A model generated the notes under the pieces. The model ran no database searches and was not told the DNA's origin. It saw only the letters and a program-made list of their open reading frames with translations. Shown here piece by piece: positions 7,953 to 17,078 of a stretch of DNA of 64,000 nucleotides; position 1 is the first letter of the stretch; every line of letters starts with the position of its first letter. The DNA comes from an uncultured Ignisphaera sp. (GTDB lineage Archaea; Thermoproteota; Thermoprotei_A; Sulfolobales; Ignisphaeraceae). The position numbers were made by a program, and so were the translations under genes. Location of the stretch: assembly GCA_938074605.1 (NCBI GenBank), contig CALJEI010000002.1:1-64000 (forward strand), written 5' to 3'.

Positions 7953-10046
7953 TTATAGCTCTATAATTTGGTTTCTCTCAATAGCAGTTTCTCTAAATTC
8001 ACCATCTATATAGTATATAAGTGTTCCAAGTGCTTTTGATTTAACATATACCTTATCCTTATACCACATGCTCTCTATCGGATATGGTGGGAGTATATAT
8101 TCTTTTAGCCCTATAACAGCTCTTCCACTCTTTATAGGGGTGATTACCACTACTTCTGTCTCTAACTCCTTTAGACTTACATTAATACTCTCTCCTCTAC
8201 CTATAGTCCCTCTTCTACCACTAAACACCATATAATATGTATATCTATCATGCTCAACTTTATAGGGGAGTATGTTGAGAGATATATCCTCTGCTATCTC
8301 AATACCCTCTCTATATACATTAAATAATGCTAATACATAAGCGTCTCCCACCCTTGATGCAATTTTTAGTAGTATAGGCTCATTGTAGGGATCTCTAAAT
8401 AGTATATCTCTTGTTGGTAGACCTGGTTCACTAACCCTTATAGCCTCCCCATTATCTAGCACAATTCTCTTAATTAACTCAACATTTGTCTTCTCCGGAT
8501 GTCTATCCGTTATATATATTGGTCCACCGCTAAACACTCTAGCAACAGCATGTATTTTTGCATATGGGTCGTAGGAGATCCACATATCATAGTCTGGATA
8601 GGCTATATTACTAAATAGAAGGGAGTTGTATACGCTAAATAATGTATGGAGCTTTGCATCCCCTTTCCAAAACGGTATATAGTCCATGGATACTCTCATG
8701 ACGTTACTCATAAAGTAATTACTATAATCCTCTGGAGCCATAGACATACAGTTTAGAATCTCAAGACCATTTATAGCTGCACCAACTTGTAATGCTATCT
8801 GTATATTTCTAGATGCCTCTCCAACTGTAGCTTCACCCCAGTATAGTGCATGTATTGACCATTGGTTGTCGACTTTAACAAGGCTAAAACCATTTTCTTT
8901 AACCCATCTATAGAACTTGCTGTAAAACTCCATAGCTTTTTCAATCTGTGGAGGAGGCACATAGCTATCCGCTAGGGGAAATCTATGGCATTCAATGCCA
9001 AGCTTTCTAGCAACTATTTCTTCAAAGCCTCCCCAGTGAATATTTATCGTATGCCAAAGACCTACTTTTTCAACTCCTAGGCTTATAACCTCATCTACAA
9101 GCCCTTTTAATCCCTTTGGAAATCTTTCATTTGCCGATAGATCTTTCAGTACTCTAACATTGAATTCCTCACCTTTTTTAACCTCATTCTGCCAACCATC
9201 GTCAACAATAATCCATTTTAGCGGAACACCTCTATTTAGTAAACCCTTCACAATTTTAACAATATTTTCGTGCGACATATCTTCCGTTAATAGTGCATTC
9301 CATGAACACCAGCCAAACCAATTTATAAATTCTGGCGCTTTTTTATTAACCCTCAGCTTAAGCACGCCAACCCTTGATGCATTATATATACACTTATCTA
9401 CAGCTTCATATGGATCGTTTGATACTCCTATCGATAGTATCCAGGACCTCTTAATTCTAAACTTCTCCCTCCCTAGAAATAGCCTAACCCTAAATCCAGG
9501 GCCAATGTATGTTGTTGCATCACCGTTGCTAAGGGTTAGTATGGCTATATAGCTACTACCAGCTACAGCTAATACAAATACCGTATAGTCTGGTATAGAC
9601 TCTACAGCTTTAACTACAGGGTATGTCCAGCACGGAAAGCGTCTAACATAATCGTAGTGGCCTATGGCACCAAATTTTGGTGGATAAACTGGGTTATCCT
9701 CAGGTCTTGGAGATATCGGCTGTCTATCGATAGCTAACGGATTAAAGTATCTAAAGGCCGGAATGTAAATAGATGCAGCCTCTGGATGAAGAGTTAAAGC
9801 CAGAGTCCTATCACTAACATCTACATTAAGGATCAACTCAGCAAAAAACATAGGATTCAATAGCTTAACAGAGTTAATCTCAACACCAATCAAACCATCA
9901 TCAACATGTATAGTAATAGAACCACTACCACATCTATATACATAGTCACCAGTTGATGTACAGCTCTCCCTAGACCCATCAGCAAAAACTAACTCAACAC
10001 CTACTATCCTTAGGCTAACACCATCAATAGATATAATCCCCGCCAA
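7953..10046 (-). CDS. GH36-type alpha-galactosidase (raffinose synthase/Sip1-like)
   Basis: About 700 residues, with an N-terminal beta-rich domain and a central barrel. FGWCSWNALL, PLKWIIVDDGWQN and SLVKVDNQWSI are the signatures of GH36 and its raffinose synthase-like branch; the Asp of KVDNQ is the expected nucleophile. RVSMDYIPFWKGD would carry the acid/base Asp. The crenarchaeal enzyme GalS of Sulfolobus belongs to this branch and cleaves alpha-galactosides such as raffinose and melibiose. The start is probably TTG 10046, six bases after GTGGTGG; the GTG at 10073 has no ribosome site. No clear signal peptide is left after that correction, so it should act in the cytosol. It is transcribed with or just ahead of the GH1 gene. 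Confidence 0.82.
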   Translation of the reverse strand: MAGIISIDGVSLRIVGVELVFADGSRESCTSTGDYVYRCGSGSITIHVDDGLIGVEINSVKLLNPMFFAELILNVDVSDRTLALTLHPEAASIYIPAFRYFNPLAIDRQPISPRPEDNPVYPPKFGAIGHYDYVRRFPCWTYPVVKAVESIPDYTVFVLAVAGSSYIAILTLSNGDATTYIGPGFRVRLFLGREKFRIKRSWILSIGVSNDPYEAVDKCIYNASRVGVLKLRVNKKAPEFINWFGWCSWNALLTEDMSHENIVKIVKGLLNRGVPLKWIIVDDGWQNEVKKGEEFNVRVLKDLSANERFPKGLKGLVDEVISLGVEKVGLWHTINIHWGGFEEIVARKLGIECHRFPLADSYVPPPQIEKAMEFYSKFYRWVKENGFSLVKVDNQWSIHALYWGEATVGEASRNIQIALQVGAAINGLEILNCMSMAPEDYSNYFMSNVMRVSMDYIPFWKGDAKLHTLFSVYNSLLFSNIAYPDYDMWISYDPYAKIHAVARVFSGGPIYITDRHPEKTNVELIKRIVLDNGEAIRVSEPGLPTRDILFRDPYNEPILLKIASRVGDAYVLALFNVYREGIEIAEDISLNILPYKVEHDRYTYYMVFSGRRGTIGRGESINVSLKELETEVVVITPIKSGRAVIGLKEYILPPYPIESMWYKDKVYVKSKALGTLIYYIDGEFRETAIERNQIIEL

Positions 10047-10080
10047 CAAATACCACCACAATAATACAAACACTGAATAA

Positions 10081-10090
10081 AATATAAAAA
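10081..10090 (+). promoter_or_regulatory. TATA-like box of tRNA-Gly
   Basis: AATATAAAAA lies about 30 bases before the first base of the tRNA. That is the normal distance from an archaeal TATA box to the start of a tRNA transcript with a short leader. It sits directly behind the start of the divergent GH36-type gene. Confidence 0.45.
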
Positions 10091-10118
10091 CCTTACCACC
10101 AACAAAACAACACAGAAA

Positions 10119-10197
10119 GCGGCGGTCGTCTAGCCTGGTCTAGGACGCCGGCCTCCCAAGCCGGAGATCCCGGGTTCAAATCCCGGCCGCCGCACCA
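10119..10197 (+). tRNA. tRNA-Gly (CCC anticodon), CCA encoded
   Basis: The cloverleaf can be folded by eye. The 7-bp acceptor stem is GCGGCGG (10119-10125) with CCGCCGC (10187-10193). The anticodon stem is CCGGC/GCCGG with loop CTCCCAA and anticodon CCC at 10155-10157. The T arm is CCGGG-TTCAAAT-CCCGG. Discriminator A and the CCA end are present in DNA at 10194-10197. No intron is seen. It decodes GGG glycine codons. The high G+C content contrasts with the A+T-rich surroundings, as expected for a hyperthermophile tRNA. Confidence 0.96.
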
Positions 10198-10417
10198 AAA
10201 TTCCCTAAAATTTGGTAGTACGCTATGACTGTTTATGCAAACTCAGTGACATAGCCCTTTGCCACTGGCTAAACAAGCTATCTAAAAGTCCCATGTGGAT
10301 GGTGCGTTAGATTTGTGTATAAGGATGGTTATATAGCTACTATAAATTTAAGCGGCAAATAATTTTAAGACAACAACTACATAAGAATAACTATTTAATG
10401 GTGGGTCAGGGATTGTT

Positions 10418-10430
10418 AAAAAAAAATAAA
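10418..10430 (-). terminator. T-run terminator of the binding-protein gene
   Basis: On the minus strand, just after the stop of the solute-binding protein, there is a run of nine T preceded by TTTA. Archaeal RNA polymerase ends transcription at such T-tracts without needing a hairpin. Confidence 0.5.
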
Positions 10431-10446
10431 TGTGTATATTAACTTT

Positions 10447-12834
10447 TTATTTTCTTTTTATTATCCATCCTATTGCTATTCCTGCTATTAGTAGTATTAT
10501 TGCTATTATTGTTGTTGTTGTCCATTCCGTTACTGTTTCTTTTAATGTAGTTGTTTCAATTATTGTTGATGTTATTGATGTTGTTGATGTTGTTGTTAGT
10601 GTAGTTATTGCTGTAATAGTAATAGTTACAACACCAGGTATTGGTGTTGGAGTTGGTGTTGGTGTGGGGGTAGGAGTAGGTGTTGGAGTTGGAGTAGGCG
10701 TTGGGGTGGGTGTTGGTCTTGGAGTTGGTGTTGGAGTAGGCGTTGGAGTTGGAGTAGGTGTTGGAGGTGCTAGTGCTGCTATTAGTTTCCTCATTGCTTC
10801 TTCAGGAAGTGTTGGGAATGTTATTGTTCCTGGTGGGGGTTCATTTATTGGTCTACTTGTTGGAGTGTCTATAGTTGATTTAACTGGTATTAAATTCCCT
10901 ATTACCTGCTGCGCCATTTGATTGCCCCATGGCTTAATACCAGTATAGAAGTTGTAGGCTGATGGCCAATTGGTCCAATAGTCTGTTAAAATTGGTAGTA
11001 GCTTCTTACAATTTCCAGCCCATGCAACTGGCATATCTTTAATCATTGTTAATATAGCTTCTTTTAATGCAGCTATTGCTTCAGAACTTCCAGGCGGGCT
11101 ACTCAAAGCCTTTAGTAAAGCTTCATCAAATTTAGGATTACAGTATCTTACACCATTTGGTGAATAGTTCCCTATAGGCTTTACATAAGCACATCTCCAT
11201 CCCTCAAGATGTATCGGTACAGCCTTAGGGTCATTTCCAGACGTACCCCAATATGAACCAGTCTCAAATGCTCCGTAGTTAAGCTGGGGAACCCAAAATG
11301 CTGCTGCCTCCAGTGGTATTACCTCTATATCTATTCCAAACTTTCTCCACTGTTCTGCAACAGCCAACCCTAGATCTATAGCATCAAACTCAAAACCGGC
11401 TGGGATATTAAACTTAATTTTCCATGGGGTACCATCTGGAAGCCTCCACTTACCATCTGGGCCTCTAGAGAATTTTAGATTCTTCAATATTTGTTCTGCT
11501 GCATCTGGTGCATATCTCCACCATCCAGCACCCCATGTCCACATAATTTCTGGTTCAGTTAACTCTCTTGTTAATAACCCTGTAGCTCTAGCCCATTTAT
11601 ATACTCTAAATGGTATTGATGGGTCAAAGACTTTAATTTTTGTTTTATTTGGTAGTGTTAATTCCATATTTAGTAGATCGTCTAGTAGAAGGGTGTATGT
11701 TAGAAATGCTTCTGTTGGCCAAGCAGCAGCACTTGGTACTACAGTCATTCTCTGAACACCCTTATAACCTATCGTCATAACCTCTGTCATGTTTATAGCT
11801 AGTGTAAGTGCCCATCTAACCTCTGTTATGTTATATGGATACCTCATGTTGTTAAAGTATATACCTCTAACTGTTGTGTCATAGCCCCAGAAATATGGAT
11901 AATATGGTAGCCATGCTATAACTCTATCGCCAAGCATTCTCTTTAGAGATTCCCATGCCTGCCAAGTTGCATCAAAGATCCAATCAAGCTCCCCTCTAGC
12001 CATTGCAACAACTTTATCAGTTTCAGTCTTAAACACTCTAAACATAACGTATTTGGGGCCAGGCCATAGAACAATTTTTTTATCATATAGTGGTTTAATT
12101 GATGATCTATCCCAATCATCCCTTCTCTTCCACAAGAACCATGTACCACCAGGATCATATGAATGAAGTACATAGGGACCTATACAAAGCGGTGGATTAT
12201 ATAGAAATGTATGGACATTTGTTTCATCAATACCATTAGCATCAAAATGATGTTTTGGCATCATATAATTATATATACCAGGCCCTATTAGCGTAAATAA
12301 CATATAGTGGATATATGGATTTGGAGATTTAAGTCTTATGGTAAGCGTATAGTCGTCTACAACCCGTGTAGATTCTATCCATGTGTTTAGCACTGCATAT
12401 GGACCTAGTTTACTATTTGCTTTAGAAACATTTATAGCATATACAATATCGCGTGCTGTAAATGGTGTTCCATCACTCCAATATATACCCTTTACAATTC
12501 TTATTGTTAACTCCCTAAAGTCAGGGCTATAGGTAGGTAGATCTTCTGCAACCCACGGCTTTGTTACACCATCCTTGTAATCAGTATAGTATAGTGGAGA
12601 TAAACATACCTGGTTTATACCTATTACCGTAGCCTGTGTACCTATAACCCATGGATTCCAATTATCTGGATTAGCAACACTGCTTATCTGAACATCAAAT
12701 ATAACTGTTTCTTCTCTTTTAACGCCTGGTGGTAGAGGGAGTTGTGCATTTAGGTTCTCTATGGATAGTGTTGATAGAAGTGTTAATACCATTATTATGG
12801 TTATAAGTATTGATGCAAAAGTTTTGCCTTTCAT
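10447..12834 (-). CDS. ABC transporter solute-binding protein, family 5, Pro/Thr linker and membrane anchor
   Basis: This extracellular binding protein of about 795 residues belongs to the peptide/oligosaccharide (SBP_bac_5) family. In crenarchaea these often bind sugars. It has an N-terminal signal (MKGKTFASILITIIMVLTLL), a bilobed binding domain with family features such as ADLPTYSPDFRELTIRI and IYWSDGTPFTARDIVYAI, then a Pro-Thr repeat linker of about 40 residues, a Thr/Ser stretch and a C-terminal helix with a basic tail. I start it at ATG 12834, behind a GGTG, not at the TTG seven codons upstream. No permease or ATPase gene adjoins it. The anchor is nearly identical at DNA level to bases 1-79, so it is one of at least two paralogues. 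Confidence 0.9.
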   Translation of the reverse strand: MKGKTFASILITIIMVLTLLSTLSIENLNAQLPLPPGVKREETVIFDVQISSVANPDNWNPWVIGTQATVIGINQVCLSPLYYTDYKDGVTKPWVAEDLPTYSPDFRELTIRIVKGIYWSDGTPFTARDIVYAINVSKANSKLGPYAVLNTWIESTRVVDDYTLTIRLKSPNPYIHYMLFTLIGPGIYNYMMPKHHFDANGIDETNVHTFLYNPPLCIGPYVLHSYDPGGTWFLWKRRDDWDRSSIKPLYDKKIVLWPGPKYVMFRVFKTETDKVVAMARGELDWIFDATWQAWESLKRMLGDRVIAWLPYYPYFWGYDTTVRGIYFNNMRYPYNITEVRWALTLAINMTEVMTIGYKGVQRMTVVPSAAAWPTEAFLTYTLLLDDLLNMELTLPNKTKIKVFDPSIPFRVYKWARATGLLTRELTEPEIMWTWGAGWWRYAPDAAEQILKNLKFSRGPDGKWRLPDGTPWKIKFNIPAGFEFDAIDLGLAVAEQWRKFGIDIEVIPLEAAAFWVPQLNYGAFETGSYWGTSGNDPKAVPIHLEGWRCAYVKPIGNYSPNGVRYCNPKFDEALLKALSSPPGSSEAIAALKEAILTMIKDMPVAWAGNCKKLLPILTDYWTNWPSAYNFYTGIKPWGNQMAQQVIGNLIPVKSTIDTPTSRPINEPPPGTITFPTLPEEAMRKLIAALAPPTPTPTPTPTPTPTPRPTPTPTPTPTPTPTPTPTPTPTPTPIPGVVTITITAITTLTTTSTTSITSTIIETTTLKETVTEWTTTTIIAIILLIAGIAIGWIIKRK
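10637..10765. repeat. Hexanucleotide tandem repeat encoding the Pro-Thr linker
   Basis: The plus strand reads as an array of GGNGTN units, about twenty copies, which on the minus strand codes for alternating Pro and Thr with one Arg and one Ile interruption. Third bases vary (GTT, GTA, GTG), so the array is partly diverged. Such a simple repeat should be prone to gain or loss of units by slippage. The product is an extended, probably O-glycosylated spacer between the binding domain and the membrane helix. Confidence 0.85.
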
Positions 12835-13604
12835 AACTCTACAACACCTATTCAAAAAACTAAATAAAAGACTGGTTAATATGCCTTTATGCTCTTAGAC
12901 TAAATCCTTAGATTAGAATGGATATGCTATGTGGTGAAAGTCTAAATATAGACAAAAACTACTTTATTTTTGATACTATTAATACTAATAGTTTTTATTG
13001 TCTATCTCTACTATAAAAACCTTTCTATTTAATACCGTTCTCAGTGGATTTTGTGGCGTTCTAAAATCTGCAAATTGGAGTATACATTGCAAGATCGCTC
13101 CTTAAAAATGTGTTTTCTACTAAAATTAAATTTTCGATACTAAAAATAGAATTCTAAGAACAAAACAGTAAAAATAGCAAAAAATTAAAAAGAATAGTTC
13201 TTCGTAACGAATCATGTTGAACCCTCTATTAACAACAGTATTTTCAACTACTTTAAGAACTTCCCATCCAGCCAAGTCTATAGCCCCTAATGGCGAGAAC
13301 AAAAACCTTGAAGTTAGTTCTCCCTACTATACTCCAAACAGATTTGCCATACTATTACTGATTGAAACAATTATAAAAATTTTTGTATTTGATTATGAGC
13401 TACTCATCGAATATCAATTTTTTAAAAGAACTATGTTCAGACATTCTAAGCTTTTAGGGGGTAGGAAGAAGTTCCAAGGACAGTAAATCTATTGGTTTTT
13501 TAAGTAGGCAAGAGATCTCTACATTGTTTAGCTCGGTATTTATTTCTAATGATGTAGAGTATCCATAGATGTATTACTGTATGGGTTAAGAAAATAGTGT
13601 ATTG
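12835..13604. other. 770-base gap with no convincing gene
   Basis: This gap lies upstream of the binding-protein gene and downstream of purB. An ORF of 90 codons on the plus strand (13214-13486) has no recognisable motif and uneven composition, so I do not call it. Short coding-like stretches occur in different frames. One is a hydrophobic run on the plus strand near 12950-13032 (FLILLILIVFIVYLYYK) that resembles a membrane anchor. These may be remnants of a decayed gene. The promoter of the binding-protein gene must lie near 12850-12900. Confidence 0.4.
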
Positions 13605-15002
13605 CTATGGTGTGAAGTTCCTGGCTTGAATAGAAGGGCTATCCAATGTATTCTCTTTGTTTTTGCAATTCTGTAGAATGTTGTTGGCATAGTTTATGGC
13701 TCTATCAATTAGCTCTTTATAGCATCCCAGATAGTTTCTATAGTCTAGAAGTTCTTCAATTTCCTTTTCACTAAGCATATTCCTTATTAGCTGGTTCTTT
13801 ATTAATGCTTCTTTAAATGCTTCATCTTTACCTAGACTACCTGTTATTTCTCTTAGTAGTTTATGTGCTTCATGTCTATACATACCTTTTTCAACAAGTT
13901 TAACCATTATTGCTTCAGCCATGATTGCTCCTTTTGATTTTTCAAGGTTTCTTCTCATAGCCTCTTCATCAATGCCTAGACTATTTAGAAGTTTCTCCAT
14001 ATCTATTAGCATTTGATCTAGTGTTAAAAGTATGTGTGGTATTAAAATTCTCTCACTACTACTATTTGTAAGATCTCTTTCATGCATAAGCGGTATGTTT
14101 TCTAGAGCTGTAACTACTAGTGCTCGTACAATTTTAGCTAAACCTGATATTCGTTCAGCTATTACAGGATTTCTTTTTTGGGGCATTGTACTACTACCAA
14201 TCCTCTCCCCAACTTCGAAAAGCTCTCCAATTTCAGTTCTTGAAAGTTCTCTAACCTCTAATGCAAATCTATCTAATTGGCTAGCCAAAATAGCGAAAAT
14301 AGCAGTAAGTTCTGCAAATCCATCTCTAGGTGCAACTTGTGTAGATATTATATAAGGTTTTAAATCAAGCTCTCTACAAGTAGTTGTTTCAACAACAAGT
14401 CCTCTATCTCCCCATGCAGCCATAGTTCCAACAGCACCTGAAATTTTACACAAAACAATTCTTTTCTCAGCTTCACAAATTCTTTCAAAACTTCTCGAAA
14501 ATTCATAAACGTAGTTTGCAAATTTAAATCCAAGTGTTATTGGAATAGCGTGTTGCCCATGGGTGCGTCCAGCCATTAAAGTATCTCTATAGCTTTGAGA
14601 AAGTTTAGCAAGTTTAATAATTATTTTACTAAGCCTATCTTTAACTATGGCTAGAGCTTTTTTAATTAGTAAACCCCATGCTGTATCAACAATATCGTAG
14701 CTCGTAGCCCCTAGATGCACATACCTCCCACAACTACCACACCTTTCACCAGCTAAATATGCTAGTGAAGCTATATCATGGCCTAAAACAGCCTCCCTCC
14801 CATAAACCTCATTAGCTGCAATACTATACATACACTCTATAAGCTTTTCACTACAGCCTTTTTCAGCCAGGCCAGCCTCCTCCAAACCCCTAACTATAGC
14901 AATCTCTACATCGATATAGTGCTTCACTATTGAGTCTACTGAAAATAGTTCTCTCATCTCCTTAGAACCATACCTCCAATCAAAAACACATATACCATCC
15001 AT
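13605..15002 (-). CDS. purB: Adenylosuccinate lyase
   Basis: This is a member of the fumarase/aspartase superfamily that acts twice in purine synthesis: it splits SAICAR to AICAR and adenylosuccinate to AMP. The superfamily signature GSSTMPQKRNPVIAERI is present near residue 270, along with the AGRTHGQHAIPITLGFKFA segment carrying the catalytic histidine. Length (about 465) is normal. I start it at ATG 15002 (MDGICVFDWRYGS), three codons inside the longest frame. The purP stop is only ten bases upstream, so the two genes form an operon. The C-terminal tail beyond about residue 445 is polar and may be disordered. Confidence 0.94.
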   Translation of the reverse strand: MDGICVFDWRYGSKEMRELFSVDSIVKHYIDVEIAIVRGLEEAGLAEKGCSEKLIECMYSIAANEVYGREAVLGHDIASLAYLAGERCGSCGRYVHLGATSYDIVDTAWGLLIKKALAIVKDRLSKIIIKLAKLSQSYRDTLMAGRTHGQHAIPITLGFKFANYVYEFSRSFERICEAEKRIVLCKISGAVGTMAAWGDRGLVVETTTCRELDLKPYIISTQVAPRDGFAELTAIFAILASQLDRFALEVRELSRTEIGELFEVGERIGSSTMPQKRNPVIAERISGLAKIVRALVVTALENIPLMHERDLTNSSSERILIPHILLTLDQMLIDMEKLLNSLGIDEEAMRRNLEKSKGAIMAEAIMVKLVEKGMYRHEAHKLLREITGSLGKDEAFKEALIKNQLIRNMLSEKEIEELLDYRNYLGCYKELIDRAINYANNILQNCKNKENTLDSPSIQARNFTP

Positions 15003-15012
15003 AGAAGACAAC

Positions 15013-16122
15013 CTATGTCACAATATCCTCTAGACAACCACCCTCAATACACTCTCGAAGCTCTATAGCAACCCTCCTACCCATACTCACAGGCCTTCCA
15101 AAATATAGTTTGCTATACTGACTCCCAATACCCATATATATGTTAGTTCCACCACCAATTCTAAAAGCTACATCAAATACAACTACATCTAGATCTGAGG
15201 TAACAAAGAGCTGTAGTGTAAAAGGCCCTATAATGCCTGGAGGCTCTAGCTTTTTTGATGCATCTACAAATCTATCTCCAACATCAAAAAGTTTTTCAAG
15301 CATACTTTCTCTTATTGTAGCAGCCTCATGACCTATTTCAATCATCTCAACATCTATATAGTTAGTCAACTCATTTTGTATTGGTGCTGGAAGCCTAAGA
15401 AAACCATCCAAATTTGTTTGAAGCCTTCTATCAATACTTATTATTTCAACATCCTTTCGAGCTATACTAACAAAGTAATTTACATTAAAGTGTGCTCCTA
15501 TAATAAGCTCCTCTATAGATGCTCTACCCAGCTCATTCTCTCTAACAACACCATCTGCTACTAACCTCCTAAATTTCTTCCAAAAATCATCTCTATCTAT
15601 TGCTACAAAAAAGCCTCTCTCCACCCTCTTTTTAGCATGAGGCATTTTAACCATAACAGGCCTATCTATTTCATCTGGATGGGTAAATGTCTTTGGCCTT
15701 TTAATCCCAGCCTCATCAAGAATACTATAATATGTTTTCTCCCCTACACGCTCTTCATACCTAAGGAGATATCTGTTACCCAGTATTGGAACTGGAAATC
15801 TCTGTTCAATATTTTCATAACCTACATAGACAGAAAAGCTTCTATTTGGAATAAAAACAGTGTTTAAACTCCTCAAAATATTCACAATACTATCTTCAAC
15901 TATATTCCCAAATCGATCCAACACTATAAGCTGATCTACAACTCTCTTAAATCTTACATAGGGCTTCTCCCTACCCTTTTGACAAACAGCAATAGTTTTA
16001 AACCCCTCATCTTTTGCACCATCAAATACATCAAGAGCAGAATGACTAGCAATAGTAGCTACTGCTATAGAGCTTTTGTTATAGCCCTCTAAAAGCTTTT
16101 TAGGACTGTATCTAGAGCTCAA
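15013..16122 (-). CDS. purP: FAICAR synthetase (formate-dependent, PurP)
   Basis: PurP is the archaeal ATP-grasp ligase that makes FAICAR from AICAR, formate and ATP, in place of the folate-dependent PurH step. At 369 residues it has family features: an N-terminal [18 protein letters not shown] motif, [12 protein letters not shown], a central [14 protein letters not shown] and the C-terminal metal-binding [12 protein letters not shown]. The TTG start at 16122 follows GAGGTG by six bases. It is the first gene of a purP-purB pair whose products catalyse successive steps, PurB making AICAR and PurP using it. The enzyme is a strong archaeal marker. Confidence 0.93.
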   Translation of the reverse strand: MSSRYSPKKLLEGYNKSSIAVATIASHSALDVFDGAKDEGFKTIAVCQKGREKPYVRFKRVVDQLIVLDRFGNIVEDSIVNILRSLNTVFIPNRSFSVYVGYENIEQRFPVPILGNRYLLRYEERVGEKTYYSILDEAGIKRPKTFTHPDEIDRPVMVKMPHAKKRVERGFFVAIDRDDFWKKFRRLVADGVVRENELGRASIEELIIGAHFNVNYFVSIARKDVEIISIDRRLQTNLDGFLRLPAPIQNELTNYIDVEMIEIGHEAATIRESMLEKLFDVGDRFVDASKKLEPPGIIGPFTLQLFVTSDLDVVVFDVAFRIGGGTNIYMGIGSQYSKLYFGRPVSMGRRVAIELRECIEGGCLEDIVT

Positions 16123-16378
16123 TTACAACACCTCTATATTGCAGCTTTTCTAATACATTCAACAATTCCTGAAAATATGTATTTCTAACCATTTCTATCA
16201 CTTACAATTAGCTTCATACTTTAAACCCATATTAATACATCAATGTAAGACAGTTAAAAACCTTACCTTAGCTAAAACCTTTAAAAATATACATAAGTAA
16301 TACATATACAGTTAGCTATAGACATTACATAGTTAAGTTATCTATAGGGTGTGGCTATAGTCTAGTCCTCTCTATTTT

Positions 16379-16942
16379 CTAATATCTGGAATGATGTTTT
16401 TCAATCAACTTTTCTCTAAGTTTATCAAGAATATCATCAAGGGCTTCAAGTGTTGTGTTAAGCGAATTTCTATCGCCTATAGCTATAGCCTGAAGAGCCA
16501 TTTTAATGATGTCAAGTGTTTCTATAATAGTGGGTAGAAGATTTAGCTTTAGTGAATTTTCTATTCCACTAGCTCTACCCATAGATTTAAGCTCATTCAA
16601 TATATTCTCAATGTTACTAATTCTTTTCTCAAGTGTAGAAAGTTTATTGCTAAGCTCTAAAACTCTTAACTCAAACTCCCTAGCATCTACCCCCATGGAA
16701 TTCTTAGCTGTATCCACCTCTATCGACAGCCTCTCGTCAACGCTATTAATATTAGCATCAACTTTAAGTGTATAGCCTCTATCAGTCTTAACAACAATAC
16801 CTTTTTCCCTAAGCCTAAACAAAATAACTCTAACAAGCTTTACACTTACCCCAAGATAATTTGCAATTTCAGAAGGTTTAGCAGTGTGATGCAACTTTAG
16901 ATACTCTATTACTCTCTTAGTAATGCTAGACATACATAACAC
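16379..16942 (-). CDS. Winged-helix DNA-binding protein with C-terminal coiled coil
   Basis: Residues 5-60 form a winged helix-turn-helix (VIEYLKLHHTAKPSEIANYLG, then SVKLVRVILFRLREKGIVV) followed by a wing (TDRGYTLKV). Residues 85-120 are heptad-like (LELSNKLSTLEKRISNIENIL) and should dimerise. The rest is helical. It is probably a transcription regulator, but no ligand domain is visible and the targets are unknown. The gene stands alone between purP and the flippase. The MLCMSS start has two ATG choices three codons apart. Confidence 0.75.
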   Translation of the reverse strand: MLCMSSITKRVIEYLKLHHTAKPSEIANYLGVSVKLVRVILFRLREKGIVVKTDRGYTLKVDANINSVDERLSIEVDTAKNSMGVDAREFELRVLELSNKLSTLEKRISNIENILNELKSMGRASGIENSLKLNLLPTIIETLDIIKMALQAIAIGDRNSLNTTLEALDDILDKLREKLIEKHHSRY

Positions 16943-17078
16943 ATATACTAGATATGGCTAAGGGTATAATATTTGTGGTTGCTTCTATGGATGACAAGTA
17001 TAATCATCCTTTGAAATGTGTTATAGAAGGGTATTATGGATTTCCGTGATAGGATAGATGTATTTTGCTATATTAGGA

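Noticed and set aside
10198-10417. Protein-like frame (CVRFVYKDGYIATINLSGK) behind the tRNA
   Set aside because: No start codon with a ribosome site. I looked for a copy of the tRNA 3' end that would mark an integration site and found none.
10430-10921. Long plus-strand ORF rich in Gly-Val repeats
   Set aside because: It is the antisense reading of the Pro-Thr linker repeat and of the C-terminal part of the binding protein; the repetition comes from the hexanucleotide array.
13214-13486. 90-codon plus-strand ORF in the purB gap
   Set aside because: No ribosome site, no recognisable motif and uneven composition; coding-like stretches appear in several frames, so I treat the region as undetermined.
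16954-17049. 31-codon ORF (MAKGIIFVVASMDDKYNHPL...) between the winged-helix gene and the flippase
   Set aside because: It reads like protein but starts only 11 bases from the divergent regulator start and would overlap its promoter. It is too short to support without homologues.
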